Shown one piece after another: positions 1-12,777 of a stretch of 64,000 nt of DNA. This DNA comes from Alitta virens (Eukaryota; Annelida; Polychaeta; Phyllodocida; Nereididae). Position numbers and translations under genes: made by a program. The notes under the pieces were generated by a model. The model saw nothing but the letters and a program-made list of their open reading frames with translations, had not been told where the DNA came from and did not search any database. Numbering within the stretch: position 1 is the first letter of the stretch; every line of letters starts with the position of its first letter. Location: NCBI GenBank assembly GCA_932294295.1, contig OW028576.1, positions 49,246,199-49,310,198 of the forward strand, written 5' to 3'.

Positions 1-145
1 CACCTCACTATTAAGACCGCCTCACCTCACTATTAAGACCACCCCACCTCACTTTCAAGACTGCCTCACCTCACTATTAAGACTGCCTCACCTCACTACT
101 AAGCCCACCCCACCTCACCAGCAAGATTTGCCTCACTACAAAAGC
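1..145. repeat. minisatellite, CCTCACTATTAAGACCRCC type
   Basis: Degenerate tandem copies of an approximately 20-bp unit (CACCTCACTATTAAGACC and variants) run from the window edge to about 145. The unit is the reverse complement of the one at 3505-3897 and is also found at 28715-28995, so this belongs to a dispersed minisatellite family. No coding potential is seen. Confidence 0.85.
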
Positions 146-3100
146 CTTACTAGCAGGACCAACTTAAGAATATTATGACCCTTCACTACAGTGTAAGCAC
201 CAAAGACCACCACATTCTGTACCTCAAATAGTCTTAATCCTTAGGTTTTACTGTACACAGAAAATGTCTAGAATATACACCAAAAATACCAACTTTGAAA
301 AAAGTCTTGGCCCTTATCTAGAATAACACTAACAAGTCTTTGACCCTTATTTAGAATATAAACCAAACACTGACTTTTTGAAAAAGTCTTGGATCCTTAT
401 CAGAAAATGCAACAATCTTGCCAGGCAGCCTGAGGCAAAATTCTCCCATTCTTTGCCTAAATAGGATTCCCTCTTCATAGACCTTATCAAGACCTTTGAT
501 GCTCCTCAAGGTTTTTGTCATTTAGATCCCCCATTATAAGCACCTAATGCATCGGCACTAATAACGACCTTATGCAACGACTGCCTCCATTATGACGTCA
601 CACCTTATCTACAGTGACGTCACTATTTGTTTTGTACACAAGACTCGATGACTCCGATAAAGAATACAAAAATACACATCCTGCCCAGATAAAAAGCCAG
701 TCAGTTTGAAAATAACAAGAGTTGACAATAAGAAAACTGCCTGACAATGGCATAATAGCCATAATGAGGTTTCTAATTAACCCGAGGCCACTTCAAAGGT
801 TCCAAGCAGCCACAATAAGTTCAAAGACCAGTCAAACAGCAGACCTGTCAACACCTGTGACCAGTGGAAGCATCAGGCTGTCAGGGGACCAGACAAGACA
901 TGTCATTGCCCGCTGCCTTCATTTCCTCTCATCAATAGAAACTTCTGCTTTAATCTATCAGTTATCAGAGGTAAAATAAGCTCAAATGAACTCTAAAGAC
1001 ATCTTGAATACACTCTGGTCTTTGTTAGTCTAATAACAAACCTGCAAGTGAAAATGATGTGGCTCATGCAATCTTTAAATTTTTCATAATAGATAGAGAT
1101 GTATTCATTTATTTTATTTTTTTTCATCAATCTTTATCATCATTTTCTTAATAACACAATCAGATATCGTGATACGCCATAGTAGCAGTAGCAGTATCTT
1201 TATTCTACTATTGATATACATTGTACTTGCTGTGTACAGTGCAGACATATGATGAAAATAATATTTACAGAAATTGAAAAGTAAAAAATTTGAGATTAAC
1301 ATAAAAATTGAAAAGTCAATAATTAGAGATAAACAGAAATATGTTAATATATTTTGGCATAACTTAGCTGCATTCGAAAACATCTCTAAAGTATTCAGTT
1401 ATCGAGTACATAAAGAATACAGACATGCACTGTCATGCAGACATGTGCATAATACATTGAGTGTGGACTACAATATAATTCCCCAAATACAGCAAAATGC
1501 AGTTATATCTATCTTCTCTTGGTTTGTCTATCTACCTGTGTCATTCATTTAAAGTCTCACTACCTTAAAATTCCCCACTGACTTTGTCTGTCTTGGCCAT
1601 CTGGGTGTCTGTCTACCATCTCATCTCTTTGCCAATAAGCCAGACACTCCAAAAGCCTTTGACAGAGTTGATGCTAATATGCATTGAGTCAGTGCATTGA
1701 GTCAGTGCAGACCTCTTTCCAGCCATTCTTCACATTTCGTGACTGTTATTCCAAAGCATTCGACTTCGCCTGGACTTTGCATAATTAGGAATCCGCTAGA
1801 TTGAAATGGGGCGAAAGGTGAAGACCTCTTTGACCAGAGGGACAATGGTCAGTTGGCACCCTTCCTGGGCCGGGGTCATTTCATTTACTTCACACTTTGG
1901 CTCGAGATTTTGCCCTTTTACAAATCTTTAATCTATCCATTGTCCAATCAGCTGATCCAATATTTGAGACGAGGCTTCGAGACCAATACTTCCCTTTGAA
2001 AGCCAAGGAATTACCGGTGACTTCAATGCAATTACTCATTGACTTTCCGAAGGCATTCGAGTCTGTGGAGGTGTCAAGAGCTCAATTGTGGTGTCTGAAG
2101 ACTGACTTTAATGAAATGTTTACCGGTTTTAATAGCAATAAATTCACCTGAGAGGAATTTATGAATTTCTAAGCACAGTAGGTCAATATTAATGCCATTA
2201 AGGGTAGTTTTGACTTTGCGTTGAAGTGTCTTATAGACCATCGAGAGGCTTTTGACAGTCTTCTGACTATCTTTTCCAGTCTTTCGCAGATGACTGAAAG
2301 AGCTCATTCTATTCTCATAGGAGACCTCAATACACCTTGACTGCCTTTGCTCTGATCTGTTTAGGATGCACTCCAGCATCAAGTGACCTGTCAAACCATG
2401 ATTGATTATCATGGCACCAGTCTTCCTGGGGGTGTTAGGGTCACCCAACCATCTACAACCAGGCAAGCAAGCAACCAAGCAAACAACCACTCAACCAACC
2501 AACCAGCAAAACAATAAACCAAAACACCCAATCTAATGTATCCAATACCACATATAGTTCTATGTAAAATTAACTTCAGTCAGCTTACCACTGCTTACAC
2601 AGACAAGTAAATCACTCAAGAAATCATTCCCATTGCAAGACATTGACATCACCCATGATATCAACCCTGTAGAACCAAGTGCATGTAATGGATATATGAA
2701 ACGTATTTTGATGATATTTCTATTGCATTACATTGAAGTCACCAATCATATTAAAATAGTATAACATTCATAATTGTTCATCATATAATAAATTGGAAAT
2801 AACAGAGATAGGAGAGCTCAACGTCAGTGCCTTTACAGTGAAGTTTTTCCGGGATGTTTCAATACACTGTATTTTATTGCACGTTTTTATCGTTTAATTG
2901 ACATATTTCATGAGTACAAGAGGGCACTTTATTTCTATTTCATGCAATTTCACAGATTTCATTTGTGGAACCGTGACAGCTATCAGATGTGTCATAAGCA
3001 ACTGTCAACTTAAGCAGACCTAGCAAATGTCTAAGTGTCATTGAGGATGACAGTTGTAGCACATGTACCCCCAACACATGCAATCATAACTCCCCTTAAT

Positions 3101-3504
3101 CTGAACATGACAGTGAAAAATGCCACAACAATTGCACAAGGACAATTGGGGGCCAATTGAGCCTCGTTTTGGACACAGACCAACAGACACAACATACACA
3201 CAGACACGAGTGCTATTGTTGGAACTCTCCTGCGTTGGAGGTAGAAATTAACTTCACGTGAGGTCCACGGGGCAGTTATGCTGATTGTCCACCTGGAAAA
3301 TGACCCCTGGTCACTCTCGACATGGACTGGGGGGGGGGGGTTGTTAGGAGGGTAAGGTACTGTTATAATAATGCCTAGGGCATAGATAGACAAGCAGAAA
3401 TACAGCCACACTTCATAGTGAATTATAAAGCGATTTGACAACAGTCCTTCGACTTACAGCTTGGGTCTATAGACACAGGTCACTATCACTAAAGCTGAAG
3501 TCCG
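146..3504. other. non-coding DNA with scattered short motifs
   Basis: No exon with supporting splice signals was found on either strand. The stretch holds a pair of TGACGTCA palindromes (593-600 and 615-622) and a 12-G run (3329-3340). It also holds several very short segments that read as LINE endonuclease or reverse-transcriptase motifs: 1643-1670, 2016-2067, 2233-2260, 2317-2336, and on the minus strand 2646-2660 and 2730-2742. Open frames of 60-140 codons here lack domains, splice signals or biased composition. The third Ig domain of the minus-strand receptor gene must continue somewhere left of 8936, possibly here, but I could not place the exon. Confidence 0.6.
593..622. promoter_or_regulatory. 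paired TGACGTCA (CRE-like) palindromes
   Basis: Two perfect TGACGTCA octamers, 22 bp apart start to start. This is the full-site consensus bound by CREB/ATF bZIP proteins. Similar pairs occur elsewhere in the window. Function is not shown. Confidence 0.35.
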
Positions 3505-3897
3505 CGGTGAGATTGCCTTCATAGTGAGGTGGTCTTAATAGAAAGGTGGTCCTAACAGTGAGGTGGTCTTAATAGAAAGGTGGTTCTAACAGTGAGATTG
3601 CCTTCATAGTGAGGTGGTCTTAATAGAAAGGTTGTCCTAACAGTGAGGTGGTCTTAATAGAAAGGTGGTTCTAACAGTGGGATTGCCTTCATAGTGAGGT
3701 GGTCTTAATAGAAAGGTGGTCCTAACAGTGAGGTGGTCTTAATAGAAAGGTGGTTCTAACAGTGGGATTGCCTTCATAGTGAGGTGGTCTTAATAGAAAG
3801 GTGGTCCTAACAGTGAGGTGGTCTTCATAGTGAAGCGGTCTTAATAGAAAGGTGATCCTAACAGTGAGGTGGTCCTAACAGTGAGGTGGTCTCAAGA
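3505..3897. repeat. minisatellite, GAGGTGGTCTTAATAGAAAG type, with higher-order repeat
   Basis: Tandem units of GTGAGGTGGTCTTAATAGAA followed by AGGTGGTCCTAACA. The units are arranged in a higher-order repeat of about 85 bp marked by ATTGCCTTCATAGTGAGG, which recurs near 3596, 3682 and 3768. Orientation is opposite to the array at 1-145. Confidence 0.9.
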
Positions 3898-5531
3898 CAC
3901 TGGTACACTGTATTCTAATGCTGCAAATACAAATACATTTAAGAGAGATGATTAAACTGACCAACTACCCAGCCCTATCATAGCAGTGGGGGAGATGAAA
4001 ATGACCAAGAGATATGAGGGCAGCTACCCTAGGTAGATCTGAAGGTATTATTAGAATATCCCACCTGGGGCCTCTTCTCAAAGCGAGGCACAATTATCAT
4101 TGTCTCCTGTTGTTTTCATTGTTTGCTAATTGTTAGGTGTCGCCCCTATCTCCCCCACCTCATTAATTGTTCTTATATCATTGTGAGGTTAACAATACAA
4201 CCGCTGCTAGATGGCAGCACCATTAGTTCAACAATATAGCATAACAATAGGTCAGCTGATCTCATTGTTCAATTGTTGCATTCCTTTGTTCATTGTTGCA
4301 TTGCATTCACAATCTAACAGCTTTTAATTAGCTTTGCATTTAAGTCGTTTATAAACATCCCCAGTCCAATGCATTCGACATTGAAATCACCCACAAATAT
4401 AACACATAGATAACGAGGCTGATATGATAATGCCTGAATAATTGGATAATCATTCTAGAATCACCTGGAATTGTGACGTCACAATGACAGAATCATTCAG
4501 GTCTTCAATGTCCTTTTGTTTAGATCCACAGAAAGCCTTTGGCAGTGAGTATCTTCAGAGTAAAGTAACCTAAAGCTCTCCCTCCATATATCATTTCATT
4601 TCTTGCAGCAGAAATTCCTGAAATCGCAATGCATGGTGGCACTATCGAGGCACCATCTTTATTGGCATAATCATAACTATAATCGTAATAGCTATAAATA
4701 CCCCGTAATGAGCCATTTTCCTGTTATTTGAGGGCAAATGTTGAGGGTGAAATATCAGGGCATTGAAATCCCCCACAATGATTATAGTGGTACAAGACTC
4801 CTGCATGAAATGCACTCGTTGAAGTTGTTGTACAGAAAAATCTCGCTAGTAAAAATAGCCTAAGTGAAATAAATGAATGTCTTAATAGCCAGTCATGATA
4901 TCTAGGTTTTCATATTGTTTTCCATTTTAATCACAACACTACCCATGAAAATATTTCCAGACTGGCTACTTATGAAATTATATCTCCTTATCATAAGTTA
5001 TCACAACCCTTTGGAGTATAAACATTGAAATCACCCGATATGACCAACAATCTTCTTCTAGCTGGGAGAAAGCCAAAATGTTATGTTGAAGAGGATCTTC
5101 TGATTATCTGACCATGTGACAATCATGTGACAGTCATGTGACAGTAATGTCAAAGCCTCAGTCTGAGCCAAGAACATCTTTTCTCTGCCAACTGGGCTTG
5201 TCCTGGGCTTTCAACACGCCTGATTATTATCTGAGGAATTTGTCTTTTGATGGAAAACACAGATAAAGTCAGTTGAGGGGGAAGAGAGTAGGCTGAAGAC
5301 TGAAAGGAAAACACCGTAGTTGTTCCATGACAATACAAGTACATTTGTAACATCAGTCTACTTCAGACGCTTCTCTCAACATGCTCAAAGCAGGAATTAT
5401 CAAAACGGAATAAGTGTCGATTAAACGCAACAGTTCTTTCGAAGTCAGTCTAACATTAGGCTAAAATATATAAAACATTGGTTTTGATTCATCTTTTTTA
5501 CATTGTATGTCACCTGTCTACATATCACCTA

Positions 5532-5690
5532 TGCTAAGGCAAGTGACAGACCCCACCCATGGGGTAAATGTGTAAGAATAAACTTCATTCATAAAAAAAT
5601 GAAACATGGTGTGGAGTCTGTGGACTCCCAAGTCTCATCATCTCATCATTACACCTGCCTATGACAGCTGCTGGTCACATAAGCTCAATT
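5532..5690 (+). repeat. dispersed repeat family P, copy 1
   Basis: Shares ordered blocks GGCAAGTG-A-AGACCCCACCC, GGGGTAAATGTGTA, GGTGTGGA...GGACTCCCAAG and CTCATCATTAC-CCTGCCT with copies at 7353, 27957, 50371 and, inverted, 54738. The repeat is about 100-150 bp with no coding capacity. It is possibly a SINE tail or a non-autonomous element, but I see no tRNA boxes or terminal repeats. Confidence 0.7.
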
Positions 5691-7352
5691 AAAGCAAAAT
5701 AAAGATAAAATACAATACATCAGCTATGATGTATTAGACACACCATGGTTTGGCAGTTGATGAGTGATAATAATAGGCGATTAATTCAATCGGGGTACAC
5801 GTATTACCCTCAGGGTGAATAGCGTATTATAAGCTGATTATGAGGCTACTTTTAACCCCTGTGATCTGTTGACTGTCATGGCTGACGTGAAGCATGTATT
5901 GCAGAGAGACTTTGGGAAAGTTTTGGACAGAGTGCAGCTCCACCCAGTCATGGCTGTCAAAGGTTTTTGGAAGGTCAACCATCAAGTGTCAAAAACTGCT
6001 GGAAATGAACAAAACCACGAGGGATATTCCCATACAAGTCTTGCTCAACGGGTAATGCAATATTCCACATTAGAGGGCTTATGCAAGGCTACATCAAAAC
6101 ATGTGTACTCCTATATTATAATCAAATGATAATAGACCTCTCTTATGCCTAATAATAGGCCTTTGTGGCTAATTTCTGTCAAAGCATTTTTTCCTTTTGT
6201 TGACAGGCTGTCTAGAATTACTTGAAATGCACAGAGCGAGATGAATTTACTGATAAAACATTTGGCATTGTGAAGAAATGCAGAGTACAAAATACACAAT
6301 CTACAACTGCATTAGTCAGTACAATCCATAACTAAAAGCAAAAGACATTGCATGTATTCAGAAATCGTTGTAGAATTCTGCCAGTTTATTACAGATATCA
6401 GAATTGAGCGATATTTGAAATACTGAAATTATTTACAAATATAAGTTACTAACTAGCAGTACAACCATTGAACATTTTTTAATAAATCTTTAATATCCTT
6501 TAACAAAAAAAAAAGACATTGTAGGTCATTCTTAGCCATTTCATATACGTTTTAAAATATTGTGTAATTGTTATATTATAATAAATTCTTGAATGGTATT
6601 CAATGGCAAGCCATTTTTTATAAGCTTCCATATAACTTTATAAACATACAAAATATTGTTATTGTATAGTAACCTATCAGAGTATTCTTGTTTTGCTATT
6701 TAAAATATTAAATAAATTATAAAATATTATACATTTCTTCCTAAATACAAAGCAGTAAGTATTCCGTCTCGTGTATATTCTTCAAGCCTTGATAACATCT
6801 GTTTTCATGGCTTCCTTGCTAATCCTTGGTATAGAGCATTCGACTCACAAGCGACTTCAATGTCACTCGCGAATGATAAATCTCACCGAGTGACAAGTCA
6901 GGAAAAAAGCCTGAGAGAGACCCTATTCAACCTCATTTTCATAGACTGCCGTATCCTAGCGACTTCCTGTAACCATATTTTACAATTTACATGCTCACAA
7001 AATACCCCTTTATTGTATCACATGACTCGCATTCTTTCAACATTCTGCTAACCTTCTCCCGACATAAATCTAACATTCTTTCTTAACGCGTTCACGCAGT
7101 GTCTATTCCTGCCGCCTTCTGAATTGTTCTCTTCTTCATAATAGATTTTGTTTCTTTTAAGTTTATTTGAACCCAAGTCAAGCATTAAGGACTCAGTAGT
7201 AGTAAAGCCAAAAAATACAGAAAAATTATTATAAGAAAATAGTTATGCAGTAGAACTTCGCTATTACAATAAACCTCAATCCGAATTGTTTAATTAATGG
7301 GGAAGTGGTTGCAATAGAGAGGCGTTAAATTGGAGGTGCCTTGTACTCGATG

Positions 7353-7455
7353 TCTGTGCAGGGACAAGCAAAAGACCCCACCCATGAGGTGGACTCAAAG
7401 TCACATCTCATCATTACATCTGCCTTTGTATTCCAGCTGGTCATGTAAGCTGACT
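7353..7455 (+). repeat. dispersed repeat family P, copy 2
   Basis: GGGACAAGCAAAAGACCCCACCCATGAGG, then GGACTCAAAGTCACATCTCATCATTACATCTGCC. Same block order as the copy at 5532 but missing the GGTAAATGTGTA block. Confidence 0.65.
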
Positions 7456-7557
7456 AAGCTTCGGACCCAGTAGCATTGAGACATTGAACATTGGTATCAA
7501 AACCATTTTTCATGAGTTAAATTGTATTTTACGGAAGTATTGCAAACAAGTTTGTGT

Positions 7558-7864
7558 CTTCTGTCTGTCTAGCTGTCTGCCAAGTCTGTCTGTCTAGCTG
7601 TCTGCCAAGTCTGTCTGTCTAGCTGTCTGCCAAGTCTGTCTGTCTAGCTGTCTGCCAAGTCTGTCTGTCTAGCTGTCTGCCAAGTCTGTCTGTCTAGCTG
7701 TCTGCCAAGTCTGTCTGTCTAGCTGTCTGCCAAGTCTGTCTGTCTAGCTGTCTGCCAAGTCTGTCTGTCTAGCTGTCTGCCAAGTCTGTCTGTCTAGCTG
7801 TCTGTCAAGTCTGTCTGTCTAGCTGTCTGCCAGTCTAGCTGTCTGCCAAGTCTGTCTGTCTGCC
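7558..7864. repeat. 25-bp minisatellite, about 12 copies
   Basis: A nearly perfect tandem array of a 25-bp unit (TCTGTCTGTCTAGCTGTCTG followed by CCAAG). One copy carries GTCAAG in place of GCCAAG, and one near the right end is shortened. Copies are contiguous with no unique spacers, so this is a satellite and not a CRISPR array. Confidence 0.95.
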
Positions 7865-8935
7865 ATTACTCTTCCATGTTATATCAAATACTTTTATTTT
7901 TCATCCACAACAGTGTCACTCACAATTGACATCTTGCATGCTGCAGATCATCAGCCACTGACAGCCACTGACAGCCAGACTCGCACATGCTTCTATGTCC
8001 ACATTTGCTTTTGAGAAAAACTCCCGGGCCAGCTAAATTAGCTGGGTCTTTTCTTGTTCACATAACAGAGAAAAGAAAACTGAAAGAATATCACTAGTGT
8101 TTATGGGAGGGGAGAACCAGTCTTGGCACCTCCATGACATAACATTGCATGATAGAACCGGCGTTTGTTGACTTTAGCAAAGCTCTTGATACACTAGGCA
8201 ACTTCTGCCAACACTTAGCATGCATTTTGCCCATTCTATATCAGAATTGCATGATCCAAGGGTATAAGGGGGTGAAATGACACAAAAGACGGACTCAATA
8301 ACCCCAGCTGCAGGGCGAATTAACAGGATCAACCGCAGAACATGATCTATGATCCAAATCACCCCATTACATCACTCAACTGGGATCAACTCACTCTTGA
8401 AAGTGCTTTTTGCATGTCTTGTAGCAGAACTTTATTTTTGCTTCAAATGCCACAAATATACATCTTTGTATTGCTTCTCATACATAATACTTGTGACTTG
8501 TGGCAAATGAAATATAAACGAGTAATATATATTACAAATATATTGCATTGTGGCAGCAACCCTCAGCTGAACCCATGGTCAAAACAATCCATCACTTTTC
8601 AATAAAACTTTCTTGCATTTATCATAGATACTATTTTATGTCTCCATGCAATCAATCTCTCTACTCAAACTAGAAACAGTGTATGACTTCTTTAAGCAAG
8701 TCACATAAAAAATACCGCTTCACGGCAGCAACCCTCAGCCCAACTTATATTCCTCTTTATCGAGATGTAATCCATGGTTTATAACATAATTCATTGGTCC
8801 ACCTGACTAATCACTGCTATAATCTGTTATTCATTCTCTCCATTAAAGAAAATACCCTCCATAAAATAAGATTGATGAAATTAATGGAATTAGAAGACTG
8901 ACCAATGAGAGAAATAAAGGAAATAAAAGACTCAC
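7865..8935. other. intron or gene interior, non-coding
   Basis: Lies beyond the donor site of the last visible exon of the minus-strand Ig receptor gene, so it is probably intron. It contains a clear DFSKALDTL-like snippet in the plus strand (8163-8195). A short phrase, GGCAGCAACCCTCAG, occurs twice (about 8551 and 8726). No exon was seen. Confidence 0.55.
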
Positions 8936-9070
8936 CAATGACGGACTCATCCTTAATCCATCGAACATCGGTGGGAAGTGGATTCGAATCGATGACACAC
9001 GTTAGAGTCGTCTGCTCTTCTTCGATCACGGTTAACGGATTGTAAGGTCCAAATGAGATAACAGGTGAAT
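8936..9070 (-). CDS. Ig receptor gene, exon 3 as seen (first half of third Ig domain)
   Basis: A 135-bp exon read on the minus strand. The acceptor TTCTTTCAG lies just right of 9070 and the donor GTGAGTC begins at 8935. It opens with two bases of a split codon and ends after one base (phase 1 to phase 1). Joined to the exon at 32300-32599, the split codon becomes Tyr and gives VQYSPVISFGP, a typical inter-domain linker in nephrin/Kirrel proteins. The segment contains the first Ig cysteine (TLTC) and the core tryptophan (VRWIKD). The second half of the domain, with the partner cysteine, must lie further left; I could not find it. I see an Ig half-domain; the assignment to the same gene is inference from phase, strand and linker. 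Confidence 0.8.
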
Positions 9071-9299
9071 CTGAAAGAACAAGAAGAATATGGTAAGGTA
9101 CTTGAGAATAGTTTAGTTGCTGTTTATACCATAGGGAGACACAGTTATAGGCGGCCAGGCATCCTGTCTTCTTGAAAAGCCACTGCCAATTTTACTGTAA
9201 CACAACCTAAAGTAAGAAAATAAAATAATACGACTACGTGTGTTTGACTTTAAGTCATTTTCCAGGGGGAAAAATTCTTTGAGAACACTTTATTATGCA

Positions 9300-9387
9300 T
9301 GACGTCAAAAGAATCTCAGACTGTGACGTCACTCTGAAGAGTGAGGAACTGGGGTTACTTCACAATTGCTGTACCTTTGTGACGTCA
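9300..9387. promoter_or_regulatory. cluster of three TGACGTCA palindromes
   Basis: Perfect CRE octamers at 9300-9307, 9324-9331 and 9380-9387. They lie about 230 bp inside the intron next to the 8936-9070 exon. By chance far less than one such octamer would be expected per 10 kb. Confidence 0.35.
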
Positions 9388-11247
9388 TAATTCAACAACA
9401 AAGCACAGACGAACTATGCAACATAATATTATGATTTATCAATGACACTTGCAAAGGCTTAAAATTCCTTCAATTTCTCTTCAGTGAATAATATTGATCA
9501 ATACACGATAGTAGAAATAATAGGTGTGGACTCCAATTGTCCCAGAGTGGCAGCACCTGTCTGGTAAACAATGGAGTCAGCACAATGGCATTGAGCCTCG
9601 TTCTGGGACTTAATTGTGACAAGTCAATTGTGAGAATTGTCAAATTGAAGGGTTGTTGAGTTAGGGAGAGCTCTTGACAAATAAACAATTGGACAATCAT
9701 GATAAATAGAGAGTACTCGAGTATATTAGAGTACATTGGAGTACATTGGAGGACATTCCATTGACGCAGTGCACCCTCTTCACATGCAACTCTTTTGAAG
9801 AGGGAATATGTCGACAGTTTCAGTATTTCAGGAATTTTCAAGTGTATTTTTGGCTGAACACAAATTAATTCAATTTTCAAATTTGTCAATATATAGTGAC
9901 ATTGACTCAAGAACATTGTCAAGCAAAAAATCATGTGGCATTTATGAATTTTGGTTTCATGATTAATACATTATCCCGCAAATTAGTTTAATTTTCATAA
10001 CACTGCCAACAATGACATTGACTGAATACAGTGTCGAGAAAAAAACACACAATTTCATACAGCAACTATATATGATCATTCAAGTTTCACGACTGACACA
10101 TAATTATATAAGTAGTAACTTTAATTTTCATAAAAGTGGATCTAATGAATATTTCGCTGCAGTAATTGTCGTACTAGATATATGTACTCGATAATTAAAA
10201 TCAGAAATATTTCACAGAATTGATAGATATTCTGCAAGTTTTTTCCAAGCTACTGAAGGAATACTCTGACTTTAGTTTAGATGCAAAAGACTATTGAAGA
10301 TGGTTGAAAAAGTTGTTTACAGTGTACTCCACAACTTTCGTGCACATACAAAGACTGCCCAGGACAGCAAAAGATACACGGACGAGTGTTTGGACAATTC
10401 ACTCTGACAATACTTGCGAGTGTTTGGACAAAATTTCGAGTAAAATCAAAAAGAGAAAATCTGAAAAAAATATTCAAGGGATACACTTTTCTCAAGTGAG
10501 ACACTGTTGGTTTGGAACGTGATCCGAAAACAAACATCAGAAATTTAAATAAATCGGACAGAAAAAAAGATTAAATAAAGAAAAAAAGAATAGAAAAAAG
10601 GGGGTAAAATGAATACGAGGGTAAAAAGAATTTCTGGTTAGCAAACAAAGGAGGGTAAATTCACCTACCCTGCTGGGAAAATGAAATGGAATAGTTTATC
10701 ATGGCCACTGATTTGATTGTATAATTTTGATGGGAGATTTCAATACACAGGAGTAACTACAGAATTGCCGTAAGGTTGCCATTACAAACTGGGTATAAAA
10801 ATTATCGCTTAGCAGCTGGAGATAGATATCAAAAATGATCTTTTACGCTTACAATCTATCAAAAAATATCTCAGTTTCTGCCCGAACAGATGCTAGTCTT
10901 GTCGAAACGCCTAAAAAGTAAGAAATATCTGCGCTTGAAATCTGGTTAATACGATACAATAACATTGTCAGACCATTACGAAATGCATTTCTGGAGAAAA
11001 ATGCTAATCCAAAGCTCAATTTCACAGTAAATAAGCCCAGCATAATACCTTGACAATAAAGTAACTGTGTCTAGGATAACATCAGACAAATACTGCACAA
11101 TATGAACATGGCCACTGGGAGAACATGGCCACTGGGAGACATTTAATAACCAGCTTATCCGCTTATCCCTTCAACATTGTTCAAGTCTGTGCTGCAAGAG
11201 TTATCCAGGGGCGGAGATATATTCCAAAGGGGGGGGGGGGAAGAATC

Positions 11248-11315
11248 ATAGTAGTAGTAGTAGTAGTGGTGGTAGTAGTAGTGGTGGTAGTAGTAGTAGC
11301 AGTAGTAGTAGTAGT
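11248..11315. repeat. AGT/GGT trinucleotide microsatellite
   Basis: A run of GTA repeats interrupted by GTG and GCA triplets, just after a 12-G homopolymer at 11229-11240. Confidence 0.95.
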
Positions 11316-12480
11316 AACACATGAACTCTGGTAGCACAATATTTACAGTTAATACTGCCAATTTGTAGATATAATCATTTTACGTCCATGATATAATCTA
11401 TGTGGGCCTCTCTCTCTGTCTGTCCATAACCCCTTTTTCCCTAGATACGCCCCCTAGCAGCCACTCATATCACTAACTCCTTAAGTGGACCCCAATTTGA
11501 CTCCCACTTTCTCTGTATTTTTTCTCCACTCCAGTCTCAAGTTTCATCTTCAGAGCACAAGTTTCATTCAAGCAGAGACCCTTGTTCCTGTAATCTTTCA
11601 TAATCACTACACGAACGGTTTCTGTTACGAGATAATCTCAAGAAGAAAAAAATCATTCACAAAAACCCCACTGAAGTATTAGAGCTGTAGAGGGTGAAAA
11701 ATGACACTACAAGCATTTATATGACAAGTTAAGAAATATATCTTTAGAAATATTCTCTCCCAGATCTGTGACCTTGATACGAATAACTCAACCATTCAGA
11801 GAAGTAAGACTCAGTGAAAACGTCAAGGTCATAGCTCATAGTTGACAGGAAAGGGAAATATATTATTCATATATAATTTATATGGTTTGTATATATTTAG
11901 TGTATACTATAGATGTCTATAAATGTCCAATGTTCTCTATCATTATTAAGTATAAATGTTTATTTATTTATTTAATTATTCATTAATTATATATTTATAG
12001 ATGATATACATCAGAAAAAGTTAACTAGTAAAGCTAATTTCTATAGCTAAAAAATATACTGAATAAATAAACCCCACATTTAAGTTATTTTACTACTGCA
12101 AATACAATGTACTAAACTAGTACTTTCTGTTGATAAGTCTCATCACTATTTGCCCTCAATCCCCCCTTCTGCCCATATTTGGACATGCCCCCCTCCCCCC
12201 CTCCCTGGTTCAAAGGTCATCTCCCATGCTGGTTACATATTTCACCCCTCCCAGAATTCTATTCCATTTGTATTTACCCTCCATTTGCACCTGTGTCCCC
12301 CTATTGGCCTCCATTGTCATCCTGTGGTCATCTCCATAGCAACCAGACGCCATTCCCATAGCAACATGTGTACATATGCCTATCACGTGACCGGGTACAC
12401 AACAACACTCGCTGATTGAATAATTCATAAAATCTTGTGTTTGTCAGCCATATTTAGATTCCTGTTTGTACGTGTATAGG

Positions 12481-12494
12481 GTTACCATGGCAAC
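12481..12494. promoter_or_regulatory. RFX X-box-like palindrome
   Basis: GTTACCATGGCAAC is a full inverted repeat matching the X-box consensus for RFX factors. Related sites (CCATAGCAAC) lie just upstream at about 12331-12365. Confidence 0.35.
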
Positions 12495-12682
12495 CTACGA
12501 CTATTATCCTTTTTTCTTTCTTTCTATTTATTGTCGTTTCCAGAATGATGTGGCTGTGTCCATTGCGGATGAATGGAAAATCATAGTCTCTCAAAAAAAA
12601 AACCACAAATTGACATTGATCAAATGCTCTGGCAGAATCAACAATGGCAAATCACAGGCACTGCTAAAATCTATTTGCAAAA

Positions 12683-12777
12683 TGACTGACTGAATGGCTG
12701 ACTGACTGACTGTGACTGACTGGCTGACTGGCTGACTGACTGACTGACTGGCTGACTGCCTGGCTGGCTGGCTGACT
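12683..12777. repeat. TGAC/TGGC tetranucleotide microsatellite
   Basis: Tandem GACT units interspersed with GGCT. The serine/glutamine-rich open frame read from the minus strand here is simply a translation of this repeat. Confidence 0.9.

Larger units (their letters stand above)
3898..7557. other. non-coding DNA
   Basis: AT-rich sequence without a supportable exon. Contents include a TGACGTCA site (4474-4481) and an ACAAT/ATTGT-rich stretch (4085-4320). Minus-strand GDFN-like snippets lie at 4376-4391, 4763-4780 and 5026-5040. KAFD-like snippets lie at about 4517-4540, 5907-5930 and 6835-6860. Two copies of a dispersed repeat are listed separately (5532-5690, 7353-7455). Confidence 0.6.

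Noticed and set aside
3031..3441. A 136-codon minus-strand frame with Pro- and Cys-rich stretches
   Set aside because: It spans a G homopolymer, contains no Ig signature or splice sites matching the receptor gene, and has no recognisable domain.
7558..7864. Possible CRISPR-like array of regular 25-bp units
   Set aside because: Units are head to tail with no unique spacers, and the host is an animal; it is a minisatellite.
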